59,466 nt of DNA from Clostridiales bacterium (GCA_015056155.1 SVGU01000006.1:1-59466), one strand, 5' to 3'; numbered from the stretch's first letter, positions 33,922-42,095 are shown. The notes: generated by a model not told the origin, from the sequence alone. A program made the numbers and translations.

Positions 33922-34307
33922 GGCGAGAGCGACATGATCTGCGTGAGCAGCAGCTGCATGTAGGGCAGGGACAGCACGATGAGCGACACCCGCCCGGCGA
34001 GCTCCACCTTCATGGCCAGCCCGTCCTCCTTTGCGTCGCGGCAGGTCTGGGCGGAGAAATCCGTCAGCAGACTGATGCCCCCGACCTTCAGCAACTGCGC
34101 CATGTACGGTTCGGGCACGTGCCCGACCGCAGCGATCTGCGTGATTCCGGAGACGGCGATCTGCAGTTGGGGCAGCAGCAGCGTCAGCAACAGGAGCCCT
34201 CCCGCGACGGCGACGCCCAGACCGGCCTCCGGGCGCATCCTGCGCAGGAGCATGGCCATCAGCGCTGCTCCGATCCCAAGTCCGCACAGCTTCAGCACAT
34301 CCATCAT
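33918..34307 (-). CDS. spoIIIAD: Stage III sporulation protein AD
   Basis: This membrane component of the SpoIIIA complex has 129 residues, the usual length. It shows three to four hydrophobic segments with the family pattern LKVGGISLLTDFSAQTCRD and DGLAMKVELAGRVSLIVLSL. It lies 9 bases downstream of spoIIIAC. Two tandem ATGs are possible starts, and I use the first, at 34307. Its stop overlaps the proposed CTG start of spoIIIAE. Confidence 0.93.
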   Translation of the reverse strand: MMDVLKLCGLGIGAALMAMLLRRMRPEAGLGVAVAGGLLLLTLLLPQLQIAVSGITQIAAVGHVPEPYMAQLLKVGGISLLTDFSAQTCRDAKEDGLAMKVELAGRVSLIVLSLPYMQLLLTQIMSLSP

Positions 34308-34316
34308 CGCGCCTCA

Positions 34317-34514
34317 TCAATAGAGCTGGAAGATCGTCCGGACGCTGGTGAACAGGTCAGACAGCAGGTTCACCACCATCAGCAGCACGATCGCGAGCCC
34401 CGCCACCGTTGCAAGGTTGGCCAGCTCGCTGCGGCCGGAGGAAGCGAGCACGGCGGATACCACGGTCGTCAGGATCCCGACGCCGGCGATCTGGAACAGC
34501 AAATCGAGCTGCAT
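34317..34514 (-). CDS. spoIIIAC: Stage III sporulation protein AC
   Basis: This small membrane component of the SpoIIIA complex has 65 residues, as usual. Two hydrophobic helices are visible, with the family pattern LLFQIAGVGILTTVVSAVL at the start and GLAIVLLMVVNLLSDLFTSV near the end. GGGAGG lies upstream at good spacing. It sits between spoIIIAB and spoIIIAD in the standard order. Confidence 0.95.
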   Translation of the reverse strand: MQLDLLFQIAGVGILTTVVSAVLASSGRSELANLATVAGLAIVLLMVVNLLSDLFTSVRTIFQLY

Positions 34515-34533
34515 GTGGTTGTCCTCCCATGAG

Positions 34534-35025
34534 TCATAGTAGCAGGAGCGTCAGGCAGGCGCCGCCGGTGAGACCGAGTGTCTGGTACAGCTTTGCGTCC
34601 TTGGCGGCCCTGGCTGCGGCGGTCTGGGCAAGCAGGGCAAGCTCGTCGCCCGCCTGCTCTGCGGCATGGCAGCGCATGGCGGCTGTGCCATGTCCCAGAC
34701 GGCAGAAGAATCGTTCAAGGCAGGAGCGTTCCTGCGGGGCAAGGCTGCAGGCGCGGAATGCATCCCCCGGCGAAAGAAGGGGATCGCGGCGCATGGCCTC
34801 CGCGATCGCTGCGGCTGCCTTGTCCGGTGCGCCTTCGCCGTCTGCCGCAGCGTCCAACGCATCGGGGATGGACAGCGTTCCTTCGGAGAGGATGAGCGCC
34901 AGCGTGCGGAGCAGCTCCTGCCACCTGCGGAGGTCTTGCGCCTCCTGCCGGAGCCTGCGGGCGTTGCGGATTCCCGTCAGGGCGCAGAGCAGCCCTGCGG
35001 CAACGGCCGACACAGCGCGCATCAT
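34534..35025 (-). CDS. spoIIIAB: Stage III sporulation protein AB
   Basis: This protein of 163 residues has an N-terminal and a C-terminal hydrophobic segment enclosing a helical soluble domain related to type II secretion F-like folds. Family patterns include LRRWQELLRTLALILSEG and DRL-like stretches around APQERSCLERF, and it ends AKLYQTLGLTGGACLTLLLL. Its ATG overlaps the spoIIIAA stop (ATGA). AB is thought to work with the ATPase AA in channel assembly. Confidence 0.93.
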   Translation of the reverse strand: MMRAVSAVAAGLLCALTGIRNARRLRQEAQDLRRWQELLRTLALILSEGTLSIPDALDAAADGEGAPDKAAAAIAEAMRRDPLLSPGDAFRACSLAPQERSCLERFFCRLGHGTAAMRCHAAEQAGDELALLAQTAAARAAKDAKLYQTLGLTGGACLTLLLL

Positions 35026-35924
35026 GACGGCAGGGGCAGGGGAGCGCCGGTGCGGTCGTGCAGCGCGATGACCGTGCCTCCCCCCGCTGGAGACAGAACG
35101 GCGTAGCGATCAAACAGGCGCTTTGCCATGAGGCCTGCGATGGCCGGACGGGCAGCGGCGTCCGTGAGGCTCGTGCCATGGCAGGACGCGCACACAGCAC
35201 AGCCGCAGCAGCGCGCATCGGCAAGGGCGGCAGCGTCCTCTGCATCCGCGAGCTCGTCGGTGATGATGATCTCCGGCGCTGCGCTGCGGAGCAGCCAGCG
35301 GATGGCTTCCGGCTTGGCGAGCCCCTCCAGCACGTCGGCGCTGCCCACATCCATTTGCGGCACACCGTTCAGACAGGCGGCCAATTCGCCGCGCTCGTCG
35401 ATGACGGCGGTCTGCCAGGCCTGCCTCGCGGTGGAGGCCTGCCGGGCGAGATCGCGCAGAAGCGTCGTTTTTCCGCTGCCGGGCGGACCGATGACGAGAA
35501 GGCTGCCGAAGCCGTCCGCCCCTTGCAGCAGGGGCATGAGCATATCGGCGCAGCCCTGCCATTGTGCGGCGATCCTCAGGCATACGGAGCTGATCTGCGC
35601 CAGCTGCGCCTTACCGCCATGCTGCACGACGCGGCCGCAAAAGCCCAGACGGTGCCCTCCGCACAGTGTCAGGTAGCCGCGGGCCGCTTCCGCCTCCCGG
35701 CAGTACAGGCTGTGACCGGACAGCGCCTCGACCAGCGCCTCCAGCTGCTGCATGCCGGGCTTCCACTGAAGGGCTGCGCGCCGCGTACCGGTGATGAACA
35801 CCGCCGGCCGGTCGGCGCGGATGCGGATCTCCCGCAGCTCGCCCGGCTCCAACAGCATCAGTTCGGCGCGGACGCTCTCCGGAAAGCATGGGGCGAGGAA
35901 ATCACAGGTTGCATGCCAGTCCAT
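35022..35924 (-). CDS. spoIIIAA: Stage III sporulation protein AA, ATPase
   Basis: SpoIIIAA is the cytoplasmic AAA-type ATPase of the SpoIIIA complex, related to secretion ATPases. The protein has 300 residues. An N-terminal domain contains ELREIRIRADRP and LCGGHRLGFCGRVV. Walker A is GPPGSGKTTLLRDLAR, Walker B is IIITDELADAEDA, and VIDERGELAA matches the family. I prefer the ATG at 35924 with GGGAGG 5 bases upstream. The ATG at 35954, which overlaps the L,D-transpeptidase stop, would add ten residues and is also plausible. Confidence 0.94.
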   Translation of the reverse strand: MDWHATCDFLAPCFPESVRAELMLLEPGELREIRIRADRPAVFITGTRRAALQWKPGMQQLEALVEALSGHSLYCREAEAARGYLTLCGGHRLGFCGRVVQHGGKAQLAQISSVCLRIAAQWQGCADMLMPLLQGADGFGSLLVIGPPGSGKTTLLRDLARQASTARQAWQTAVIDERGELAACLNGVPQMDVGSADVLEGLAKPEAIRWLLRSAAPEIIITDELADAEDAAALADARCCGCAVCASCHGTSLTDAAARPAIAGLMAKRLFDRYAVLSPAGGGTVIALHDRTGAPLPLPS

Positions 35925-35950
35925 CGGAACCTCCCGAATATGGTCGTCGG

Positions 35951-36607
35951 TCATTCAAACACAGTCAGGCCGATCGCCTGATACAGCGCCCAGTCCACTA
36001 TGCCGGTGGGCGGGAGTGAAAAGGCTGCGCGGGCTGCATCCACAGCCCCTTGGGTTGCGGCTCCGAAGACGCCGTCAGGCCAGCCGTGATAAAAGCCGAG
36101 CGCGCGCAGCTTCCGCTGTACTGCCATGACCATGCTGGATCGGTCGCCGTTCTTCAGCGGCCGCAGCGTGCTCCCCAGCTCTCCCCAGGGGCCGTTTTCG
36201 ATCACCACGCGCGTCCCGTCGGGGACGAGGGCGTACAGCTCCTCTGCATCCGCGACCTGCATGCGGATGCAGCCGTGGGATGCGTCCGTGCCGATGGATT
36301 CCGGCTTGTTGGTGCCGTGGATGCCGAAATCGCCCCAGGGGACGTTCAGCCCCAGAAAGCAGGTGCCGAAGCCGCACATATCCCCGGAAAAACGGTGTGT
36401 GATCCGGAATACGCCCACGGGCGTCGGGGTGTCCCATGTACCTGTGGCGATGGGATATGCCCTGACTGCGCTGCCGCCGTCAAAGAGCGTCAGGCGCTTG
36501 AGCGCCACATCAATGTGGATGACATAGCCGGGTGCATCGCTGTACGCGCAGGTCAGGAGGCAGATGACGAGCAGCGAGACCGAAACGAGTATCCGTGCAG
36601 GCCGCAT
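35951..36607 (-). CDS. L,D-transpeptidase (YkuD) with a C-terminal peptidoglycan-binding domain
   Basis: This exported enzyme of 218 residues would form 3-3 peptidoglycan cross-links or attach proteins. A signal peptide or anchor (1-24) is followed by a YkuD domain with the catalytic motif: His 97 in GIHGTNKPESIG, then SHGCIRM with His 111 and Cys 113. A PG_binding_1 domain follows (about 155-216: VMAVQRKLRALGFYHGWPDG). The ATG at 36607 follows GGGAGG. It immediately precedes spoIIIAA, with touching or overlapping coding sequence, and has a sigma-E-like promoter. It is therefore probably a mother-cell gene acting on cortex or engulfment wall. Confidence 0.92.
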   Translation of the reverse strand: MRPARILVSVSLLVICLLTCAYSDAPGYVIHIDVALKRLTLFDGGSAVRAYPIATGTWDTPTPVGVFRITHRFSGDMCGFGTCFLGLNVPWGDFGIHGTNKPESIGTDASHGCIRMQVADAEELYALVPDGTRVVIENGPWGELGSTLRPLKNGDRSSMVMAVQRKLRALGFYHGWPDGVFGAATQGAVDAARAAFSLPPTGIVDWALYQAIGLTVFE

Positions 36608-36638
36608 GTCCCTACCTCCCGGTGTGTGCTTGTGAGAC

Positions 36639-36667
36639 AAGGTATGCGCGTGATGGTGAGCGTATGC
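36639..36667 (-). promoter_or_regulatory. Candidate sigma-E (mother-cell) promoter of ldt-spoIIIA
   Basis: On the minus strand, GCATACG and CATACCTT are separated by 14 bases. They resemble the sigma-E consensus (KMATATT and CATACAHT) in sequence and spacing, and the predicted start gives a leader of about 25 bases. No sigma-A promoter is visible here. spoIIIA is a sigma-E operon in B. subtilis. Confidence 0.5.
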
Positions 36668-36741
36668 ATACCATCGGGATAAGCCCTGAGCCGGCGAGGA
36701 ACGGGGATGAACAAATTGTGTGAAAAAGCGCCCTGTTTGTC

Positions 36742-36770
36742 TTGAAATGGCAGTCATGTGCTGTTATAAT
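36742..36770 (+). promoter_or_regulatory. Promoter of the 5'-nucleotidase gene
   Basis: TTGAAA and a perfect TATAAT are separated by 17 bases, about 75 bases before the ATG. It diverges from the sigma-E-like promoter. Confidence 0.8.
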
Positions 36771-36845
36771 GAAAGCGGTTCCTGATTCCCATTCCTGCAG
36801 GGGATGCGAGATCCGCCTGCTGACAACAAGAAGGAGGAATTCACC

Positions 36846-38504
36846 ATGAAGAAGTTCCTTGCGCTGCTGCTGTCCATGCTGATGCTGCTGGGCTGCGCCG
36901 CGATGGCTGAGGAGGCAGCGCCTGCGCTGACGAAGGACATCGTCATCCTCTTCACCAGCGACGTGCACGCCGGTATCGACCAGGGCTGGGGCTATGCGGG
37001 TCTGGCCGCTGTGCGCGATAACCTGGCGAAGACCAATCATGTCATCCTCGTGGACAACGGCGACGCCATCCAGGGCGAGACCATCGGCACCATGACCGAC
37101 GGCAAGGCGCTGATCGAGCTGATGAACGTGGTCGGCTACGAAGTGGCTGTCCCCGGCAACCATGAGTTCGACTACGGCATGGACAACTTCCTGTCCCTGG
37201 TCAACGATGTTGCGCAGTACCCCTACACGGCCTGCAACTTCGTCTACAACGATCAGCCCGTGCTTGCTCCTTACATCATGAAGGAGTTCGAGGGCGTGAA
37301 GGTGGCGTTCGTGGGCGTGACCACCCCCAAGACCATCACCTCCTCCACCCCCACCTACTTCCAGGACGAGAACGGCAACTACGTCTACGGCTTCTGCCAG
37401 GACGATACCGGCGCGAAGTTCTACGCTGCCATCCAGTCTGCGGTTGACGCGGCCCGCGCCGAGGGTGCGAACTACGTCATCATCTGCGGCCATCTGGGCA
37501 CCGAAGAGACCTGCGAGCCCTACACCTCCATCGACGTGATCTACAACGTCTCCGGCATCGACGCTGTCCTGGACGGCCATGCCCATGAGACCAATGCGGG
37601 CAATGTCGTCACGGGCAAGGACGGCAAGGAAGTCGTCCGCGTTGCCTGCGGCACCAAGCTGGCCAACATCGGCGTGCTGCGCATCGCTGCGGACGGCGCT
37701 CTGTCCTCCGAGCTGTACAGCTGGAACAACTCTGCTTCCCCCGCTGAGCTGTTCGGCCTGACCGGCACGGTCGTGGATGCGGTGAACGAGAAGATCGCCG
37801 CGCTGGACGAGATCCGCAAGACCGTCGTGGCCCGCACCGAGACTCCCCTGTACATCTACGATCCCGTTGCCACCGACGTGCGCATCATCCGCAACGCCGA
37901 GACCAACCTGGGCGACCTGTGTGCCGACGCTTACCGCGCGATGTCCGGCGCTGACGTGGCCTTCGTCAACGGCGGCGGCATCCGTGCGCAGATTCCTGCC
38001 GGCGACATCACGCTGGATCAGATCTACTCCGTGCATCCCTTCGGCAACGTGATGTGCATGGTCGAGGTGACCGGCCAGCAGATCCTGGACGCGCTGGAGT
38101 GGGGCGCCCGAAACAACCCCGGCGAGAACGGCGGCTTCCTGCAGGTGTCCGGCCTGACCTACGAGATCCACACCTACATCGCTTCCTCCGCGCAGTCCGA
38201 TGAGAACGGTATGTTCGCGGGCGTGAGCGGCGAGTACCGCGTCAAGAATGTCACCGTCGGCGGCGAGCCCCTCGACGTGAACAAGACCTACACCCTCGCT
38301 TCCCACAACTACATGCTCAAGTCTGCCGGCGACGGCTACAGCATGTTCGCGGGCGCGAAGCTGCTCATCGACGAGACCCTGATCGACAATCAGGTGCTCA
38401 TCACCTACATCACCACCGAGCTGGGCGGTGTTGTCGGCGAGGCGTATTCCGAACCCTACGGCCAGGGCCGCATCATCGGCGTGCCCGAGGCTCCTGCGCA
38501 GTAA
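36846..38504 (+). CDS. Secreted 5'-nucleotidase / UshA-family metallophosphoesterase
   Basis: This exported enzyme of 552 residues releases phosphate from extracellular nucleotides. A signal peptide with a possible lipobox (LLGC at about 16-19) precedes the calcineurin-like domain: ILFTSDVHAG, VDNGDAIQGE, GNHEFDYGMDN, CGHLG and LDGHAHE provide the metal ligands. The 5'-nucleotidase C domain follows (about 330-520: NLGDLCADAYRAM, FVNGGGIRA, KSAGDGYSMFAGA). It could supply nucleosides to the BMP-type importer elsewhere in this window. The ATG follows AAGGAGG. It stands alone between a promoter and a terminator. Confidence 0.93.
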   Translation: MKKFLALLLSMLMLLGCAAMAEEAAPALTKDIVILFTSDVHAGIDQGWGYAGLAAVRDNLAKTNHVILVDNGDAIQGETIGTMTDGKALIELMNVVGYEVAVPGNHEFDYGMDNFLSLVNDVAQYPYTACNFVYNDQPVLAPYIMKEFEGVKVAFVGVTTPKTITSSTPTYFQDENGNYVYGFCQDDTGAKFYAAIQSAVDAARAEGANYVIICGHLGTEETCEPYTSIDVIYNVSGIDAVLDGHAHETNAGNVVTGKDGKEVVRVACGTKLANIGVLRIAADGALSSELYSWNNSASPAELFGLTGTVVDAVNEKIAALDEIRKTVVARTETPLYIYDPVATDVRIIRNAETNLGDLCADAYRAMSGADVAFVNGGGIRAQIPAGDITLDQIYSVHPFGNVMCMVEVTGQQILDALEWGARNNPGENGGFLQVSGLTYEIHTYIASSAQSDENGMFAGVSGEYRVKNVTVGGEPLDVNKTYTLASHNYMLKSAGDGYSMFAGAKLLIDETLIDNQVLITYITTELGGVVGEAYSEPYGQGRIIGVPEAPAQ

Positions 38505-38522
38505 TCCTTCACCGGTTTCCCG

Positions 38523-38552
38523 GCCCTCTGCCTCCGCGGCGGAGGGCTTTTC
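38523..38552 (+). terminator. Terminator after the 5'-nucleotidase gene
   Basis: A GC-rich hairpin (GCCCTC...GAGGGC at 38523-38547, inner stem CCTCCG/CGGAGG) is followed by TTTTCT. Confidence 0.8.
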
Positions 38553-38572
38553 TGCTGCATGCAAGTTCCGCC

Positions 38573-38601
38573 TTGTATTCGTGCGGGTTTCATGGTACAA
38601 T
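38573..38601 (+). promoter_or_regulatory. Promoter of the small DUF3592-like gene
   Basis: TTGTAT and TACAAT are separated by 17 bases, about 60 bases before the ATG at 38660. Confidence 0.6.
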
Positions 38602-38659
38602 AATACGCACGCTGTACCGCGGAAGCTGCGCGGAGGCATGCGCATGAGGAGGATGGACG

Positions 38660-39064
38660 ATGGAGCTGGAACTGATCGCAAAGGTGCTGATGGGCGCGGC
38701 GGCGGCCGTATGCCTGTGGTTTATCATCAAGGGGCTGATCGACATGCAGCGCATCAACGCGGGTGCGGAGGATGTGGTCGAGACGCAGGGCGTGGTGCGG
38801 CAGGTGAAGCCGCTGCAGGGCGGCGCAAGCCACGCGGTCATCACGCTGAACGTGGAGGATGAGGTTGTCCATGTGGAATGCGAGCTCCCCGGGCCGTGGC
38901 TGAGCGGCAGGAAGCACCGGGTGACGGACGTCGTCGCGGTGCTCTGGCGCAGGGGCGATGCGCGCGCCGTGGCAGTGCAGACCATCCGCGACGGCCAGAG
39001 GATGTTCCTCATCGGCTTTATCGCGCTGGCGCTGACCGCTGCGCTGTATGTGATGCTCTTCTGA
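38660..39064 (+). CDS. Small two-helix membrane protein, DUF3592-like
   Basis: The product has 134 residues. A membrane segment lies at each end (about residues 5-27 and 113-133), enclosing a beta-rich domain of about 80 residues with TQGVVRQVKPLQGGASHAVI and VVHVECELPG. This topology matches DUF3592 proteins, which have no known function. GAGGAGG precedes the start. It is monocistronic, with its own promoter and a shared terminator. Confidence 0.65.
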   Translation: MELELIAKVLMGAAAAVCLWFIIKGLIDMQRINAGAEDVVETQGVVRQVKPLQGGASHAVITLNVEDEVVHVECELPGPWLSGRKHRVTDVVAVLWRRGDARAVAVQTIRDGQRMFLIGFIALALTAALYVMLF

Positions 39065-39074
39065 CAACAATGAA

Positions 39075-39112
39075 AAAAGGCTGTCCGGCAGAATATCGTC
39101 GGACAGCCTTTT
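39075..39112. terminator. Bidirectional terminator
   Basis: A perfect 13-bp stem AAAAGGCTGTCCG/CGGACAGCCTTTT with a 12-base loop gives A/T tracts on both strands between convergent genes. Confidence 0.92.
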
Positions 39113-39120
39113 GTGTTCAA

Positions 39121-39831
39121 TTACATGCGGATGATGATGCGGCCGCAGCTCTCGCACTCGACCAGCTCGTCAGAGGCGTTGCGGACCTTGTGCAGCACGG
39201 CGCTGGGGAGCGAGGTGTTGCAGCCGGAGCACTGATCGACCATCAGCCGGGCCAGGGGAGGCGTGATATGCTTCTTGATCCGGTTGTAGTGCGCCATCAG
39301 CTCAGGCGTGATCGCAGCCGCCTTCTGATCTGCAGCGGCACGCTGGGCGTCCAGCGCAGCCTTCTTCGCGGGCATCTCCTTGTCGTACTGCGCCTTGAGG
39401 CTCTCGAACTCGGAACGCAGGCGGGCGGCCTCGGAGCGGATGCTGTTGCCGCGCTGGTCGTGCTCGCGGGCCTCGGAGGAGAGGCGCTTCATCTCCTGCT
39501 CATAGCCCATAATGGTCTCGCGGCACTTGGTGACCTCGCTGATCATGGCGCGGGCGGCGTCGGCGTCGGCGGGGGGCGTGGTCTCGAAGCGGTTCTGCAG
39601 GGCCTTCAGCTGCTCCTCGCTGCGCTTGAGCGCGTCGCGGACAGCATCCTTGCGGTCGGCCAGCACAGCCACCTGCTCCTCGATCTGCTTATGCTGCTTC
39701 TGCCGCTCCATATAAAGGTTGCGGTCATTCTCCATCTTCTGACGGAGCGGGCTGCGGCGGATCTCATGAGCCATCTTGTCGGCCTTCATGTCCTCCAGCT
39801 GATACTCCCACAACATAGTAAGCTGATCCAT
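39121..39831 (-). CDS. Coiled-coil protein with a C4-type zinc ribbon (COG1579)
   Basis: The cytoplasmic protein has 236 residues. A long coiled coil (about 10-180, heptads rich in Lys, Glu and Arg) ends in a zinc ribbon with CSGCNTSLP and VECESCGRIII, the pattern of the zf-RING_7/CT398 family. These genes usually sit next to the Nif3-like gene, as here (gap of 29 bases). It is the last gene of the dgt-dnaG-rpoD block. The molecular function is unknown. Confidence 0.88.
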   Translation of the reverse strand: MDQLTMLWEYQLEDMKADKMAHEIRRSPLRQKMENDRNLYMERQKQHKQIEEQVAVLADRKDAVRDALKRSEEQLKALQNRFETTPPADADAARAMISEVTKCRETIMGYEQEMKRLSSEAREHDQRGNSIRSEAARLRSEFESLKAQYDKEMPAKKAALDAQRAAADQKAAAITPELMAHYNRIKKHITPPLARLMVDQCSGCNTSLPSAVLHKVRNASDELVECESCGRIIIRM

Positions 39832-39860
39832 TGTTTACCTCCTGATGATCAAGTGCGCTC

Positions 39861-40631
39861 TCAGCGCACGGTTGTCTGATAGGGGTGCGCGCCGGACTTA
39901 GAGACGCGCAAATTATATTGTACAGCATCCGGCCAGATTTGTAAAGCATCCGCCAGGGCAAAAATACCGGGTTCTTCGGTGGCATGGTGGCCGGCCTCCA
40001 GCATGACGACGCCGTTCGCCGCCGCTTCCAGCGCGATGTGGTGCTTCACCTCGCCGGTCAGGAAGGCCTGCGCGCCCATGGCTGCAGCGCCGGGCCACTC
40101 GTCCGCGCCGGAACCGGAGCACATGCCCACCCGGCGGATCATCGCAGCGCCGTCGCCCATCAGGCGCACGGAATCGCCCAGCTGCCGGCTGATGTGCTCA
40201 GCCAGCGCCGCAGCGGTCATTTCTTCGGGCAGTTCGCCCACGCGGACAAAGCCCTCGCCGGTGACATTATGAAGGCCGATGGCGGCAGCGAGGGCGTCGT
40301 TCACCCCGCCGGGCGCCTGATCCAGATTCGTGTGTGCGGCGATGAGGCTGATATCCGCCCGGATCAGGCGGCAGAGCAGGCGCGCCTCGTAATTCGTCTC
40401 GACGAGCCGCTTGATGGCGCTGAACATCATCGGATGATGTGTCACGATCAGGTTTGCGCCCTTTGCGATCGCCTCGTCGATCACCTGGTCGGTCACGTCC
40501 AGCGCGAAATGCACGCCGGTGACGACCGTATCGGGCCGGCCGACGAGCAGCCCCGAATTGTCGAAGGCAAGCTGCGTATCAAAGGGCGCGCGTTCATGGA
40601 TGAAATCGTAGATCTGCTGTACGGTCAGCAT
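39861..40631 (-). CDS. Nif3-like dinuclear-metal protein (YqfO family)
   Basis: This hexameric di-metal protein has 256 residues. Family motifs are FDNSGLLVGRPD, ANLIVTHHPMMFSAIKRL (metal-binding His pair), AHTNLDQAPGGVND and the C-terminal LEAGHHATEEPGIFAL. B. subtilis YqfO has an extra middle domain, which this short version lacks. The start overlaps the trmK stop by 7 bases and follows GAGGAGG. Its biochemical role is not settled, though GTP cyclohydrolase-like activity has been proposed. Confidence 0.93.
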   Translation of the reverse strand: MLTVQQIYDFIHERAPFDTQLAFDNSGLLVGRPDTVVTGVHFALDVTDQVIDEAIAKGANLIVTHHPMMFSAIKRLVETNYEARLLCRLIRADISLIAAHTNLDQAPGGVNDALAAAIGLHNVTGEGFVRVGELPEEMTAAALAEHISRQLGDSVRLMGDGAAMIRRVGMCSGSGADEWPGAAAMGAQAFLTGEVKHHIALEAAANGVVMLEAGHHATEEPGIFALADALQIWPDAVQYNLRVSKSGAHPYQTTVR

Positions 40632-41317
40632 GGCAGTTCCTCCTCTTTGCGTTGATAAAAGGCGACCTCCCGCTCGGCTGCGGCGATGGCTGCAAGGTCA
40701 GGCGCGGCGGCTGCGCGAAGCCCGCGGAGACGGTCCTGCGCCACCCGCATGCGCCATGCGGCGTAGGCGCGGAGTTCGCGATGGCCGCTCCGCCAGAGTT
40801 GCTCCCCAAAGAGCAGCGCCTCCTCGGACGGCGCTTCCTCCGGGCCAGCCAAAGGTTTTGCCTGCCAGAATACGTAGAATCTCCCGGCTGCCCGGCACAG
40901 CTCCTCACGGGTGATGCGGTAGCCGATGGCGGTGATGGCCTGCCGGACGAGCTGCTGTTCCGTGTGGGCGGAGAGGACGATGGTCGCGCCCTGCAGGCGG
41001 TCTCGGCCCCGCAGCAGGATCTCCGCGAGGGTCTTGCCGCCCATGCCCATCAGGGATACGCAGCCGCAGGCGTGGCCCTCCAGCGCATCCAGACCATCCG
41101 CAAGGATGATCGACGCGCGGTCGAGAAGGCCGGCGCGGGTCAGATTGGCGCGGGCGTTTTCCAGTGCGCCCTCGCTCACATCTGCGGCGATCATCCGCTG
41201 GCACACGCCTGTGCGCAGCAGGTGGCAGGGGAGGTAGGCATGGTCAGTGCCGATATCAGCGCCGAGGGAGCATGGCTCGTACAGCGCTGCGGCAAGGGTG
41301 AGTCGTTCGTCAAGCAT
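40625..41317 (-). CDS. trmK: tRNA (adenine-22-N1)-methyltransferase
   Basis: TrmK methylates A22 of tRNA-Ser/Tyr-type tRNAs using SAM. The protein has 230 residues. The SAM-binding motif I is GADIGTDHAYLP, followed by ADVSEGALENARANL and the catalytic-region motif LMGMGGKTLAEIL. A helical C-terminal domain follows (about 165-230). Its position between rpoD and nif3 is the usual Firmicute arrangement. Its start overlaps the end of the sigma-region-4-like gene by 8 bases. Confidence 0.93.
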   Translation of the reverse strand: MLDERLTLAAALYEPCSLGADIGTDHAYLPCHLLRTGVCQRMIAADVSEGALENARANLTRAGLLDRASIILADGLDALEGHACGCVSLMGMGGKTLAEILLRGRDRLQGATIVLSAHTEQQLVRQAITAIGYRITREELCRAAGRFYVFWQAKPLAGPEEAPSEEALLFGEQLWRSGHRELRAYAAWRMRVAQDRLRGLRAAAAPDLAAIAAAEREVAFYQRKEEELPC

Positions 41318-42017
41318 GGAAATCGCTCCTGTCTGTGTACCTGGCAGCGAGAATCGTCAGTGCGGCTGCTTCCGTTTCGCGTACGGTGGTGAGCGGCAGA
41401 TGCATCATCGCCGCGACCTCCTCGCAGGAATGCGGTCCGGCGCCGTTCAGCCCGAGCCGGTGGCGCAGGATGGCAGTGTGCTGCCCCTGTGGAAGCCTGC
41501 CCGGTTCGTACAGCGCGGCCAGTGCGACCAGCCGCAGGTCGTCCCGGTCGACCGGACGCGTCAGGGGAAGATAGCGGAGGGCAGCCTGATGCAATCTTGC
41601 GTGGTACGGCGTATCGTCCTGAAGCGCCAGCAGCTCAGATGCGGCAAACTGGTGGATCGCTCCGGTCCGCATGGGGTCGCCCGTATCATCCGCTGTCTGC
41701 AGCATCCGCATGCAGCGGTCGAGCAGGGCATCGTCCGCAAAGCCGGGCAGGCAGCGCTCAAGCGTGTGCGCGGCGTGCTTCCGAAGCGTCGCGGGGTCAT
41801 CGGCGGCATTGCAGATGGCAGCGTGCTGTGCAGCGGCCAGTACAGCGCTTCTCGCGACGATGCGGAAGGCTGTGCGGCTTATGGACGGGGGACAGCGCCG
41901 GGCGACTTCAGCCATGCAGGCGGCCGCAGTGCCCTCGTCTGCGCCGGGCAGCAGCTCCTGAATCAGCGCGGATGCCTCCTGCTGAAGGTCTTCGGGCATC
42001 GGGGTACAGCGTTCCAT
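41310..42017 (-). CDS. Uncharacterised protein with a C-terminal sigma-region-4-like helix-turn-helix
   Basis: The product has 235 residues. The first 175 are alpha-helical, Ala/Arg/Cys-rich and unlike any family I know. Residues 180-223 (AILRHRLGL, then EEVAAMMHLP, then ETEAAALTIL) line up with region 4 of the adjacent sigma factor ([28 protein letters not shown]). There is no region 2, so it is not a full sigma factor. I chose the ATG at 42017 after GGGAGG; the frame is open to 42092. It lies between rpoD and trmK and overlaps trmK. A role as a regulator is inference. Confidence 0.65.
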   Translation of the reverse strand: MERCTPMPEDLQQEASALIQELLPGADEGTAAACMAEVARRCPPSISRTAFRIVARSAVLAAAQHAAICNAADDPATLRKHAAHTLERCLPGFADDALLDRCMRMLQTADDTGDPMRTGAIHQFAASELLALQDDTPYHARLHQAALRYLPLTRPVDRDDLRLVALAALYEPGRLPQGQHTAILRHRLGLNGAGPHSCEEVAAMMHLPLTTVRETEAAALTILAARYTDRSDFHA

Positions 42018-42095
42018 TGCAACCTCCCGTATACAGAAGCGCCGACCCGGCCAAAGCGGTACGGGTCGGCAAGCCTGCTGTGTGCAGCGCAAATA

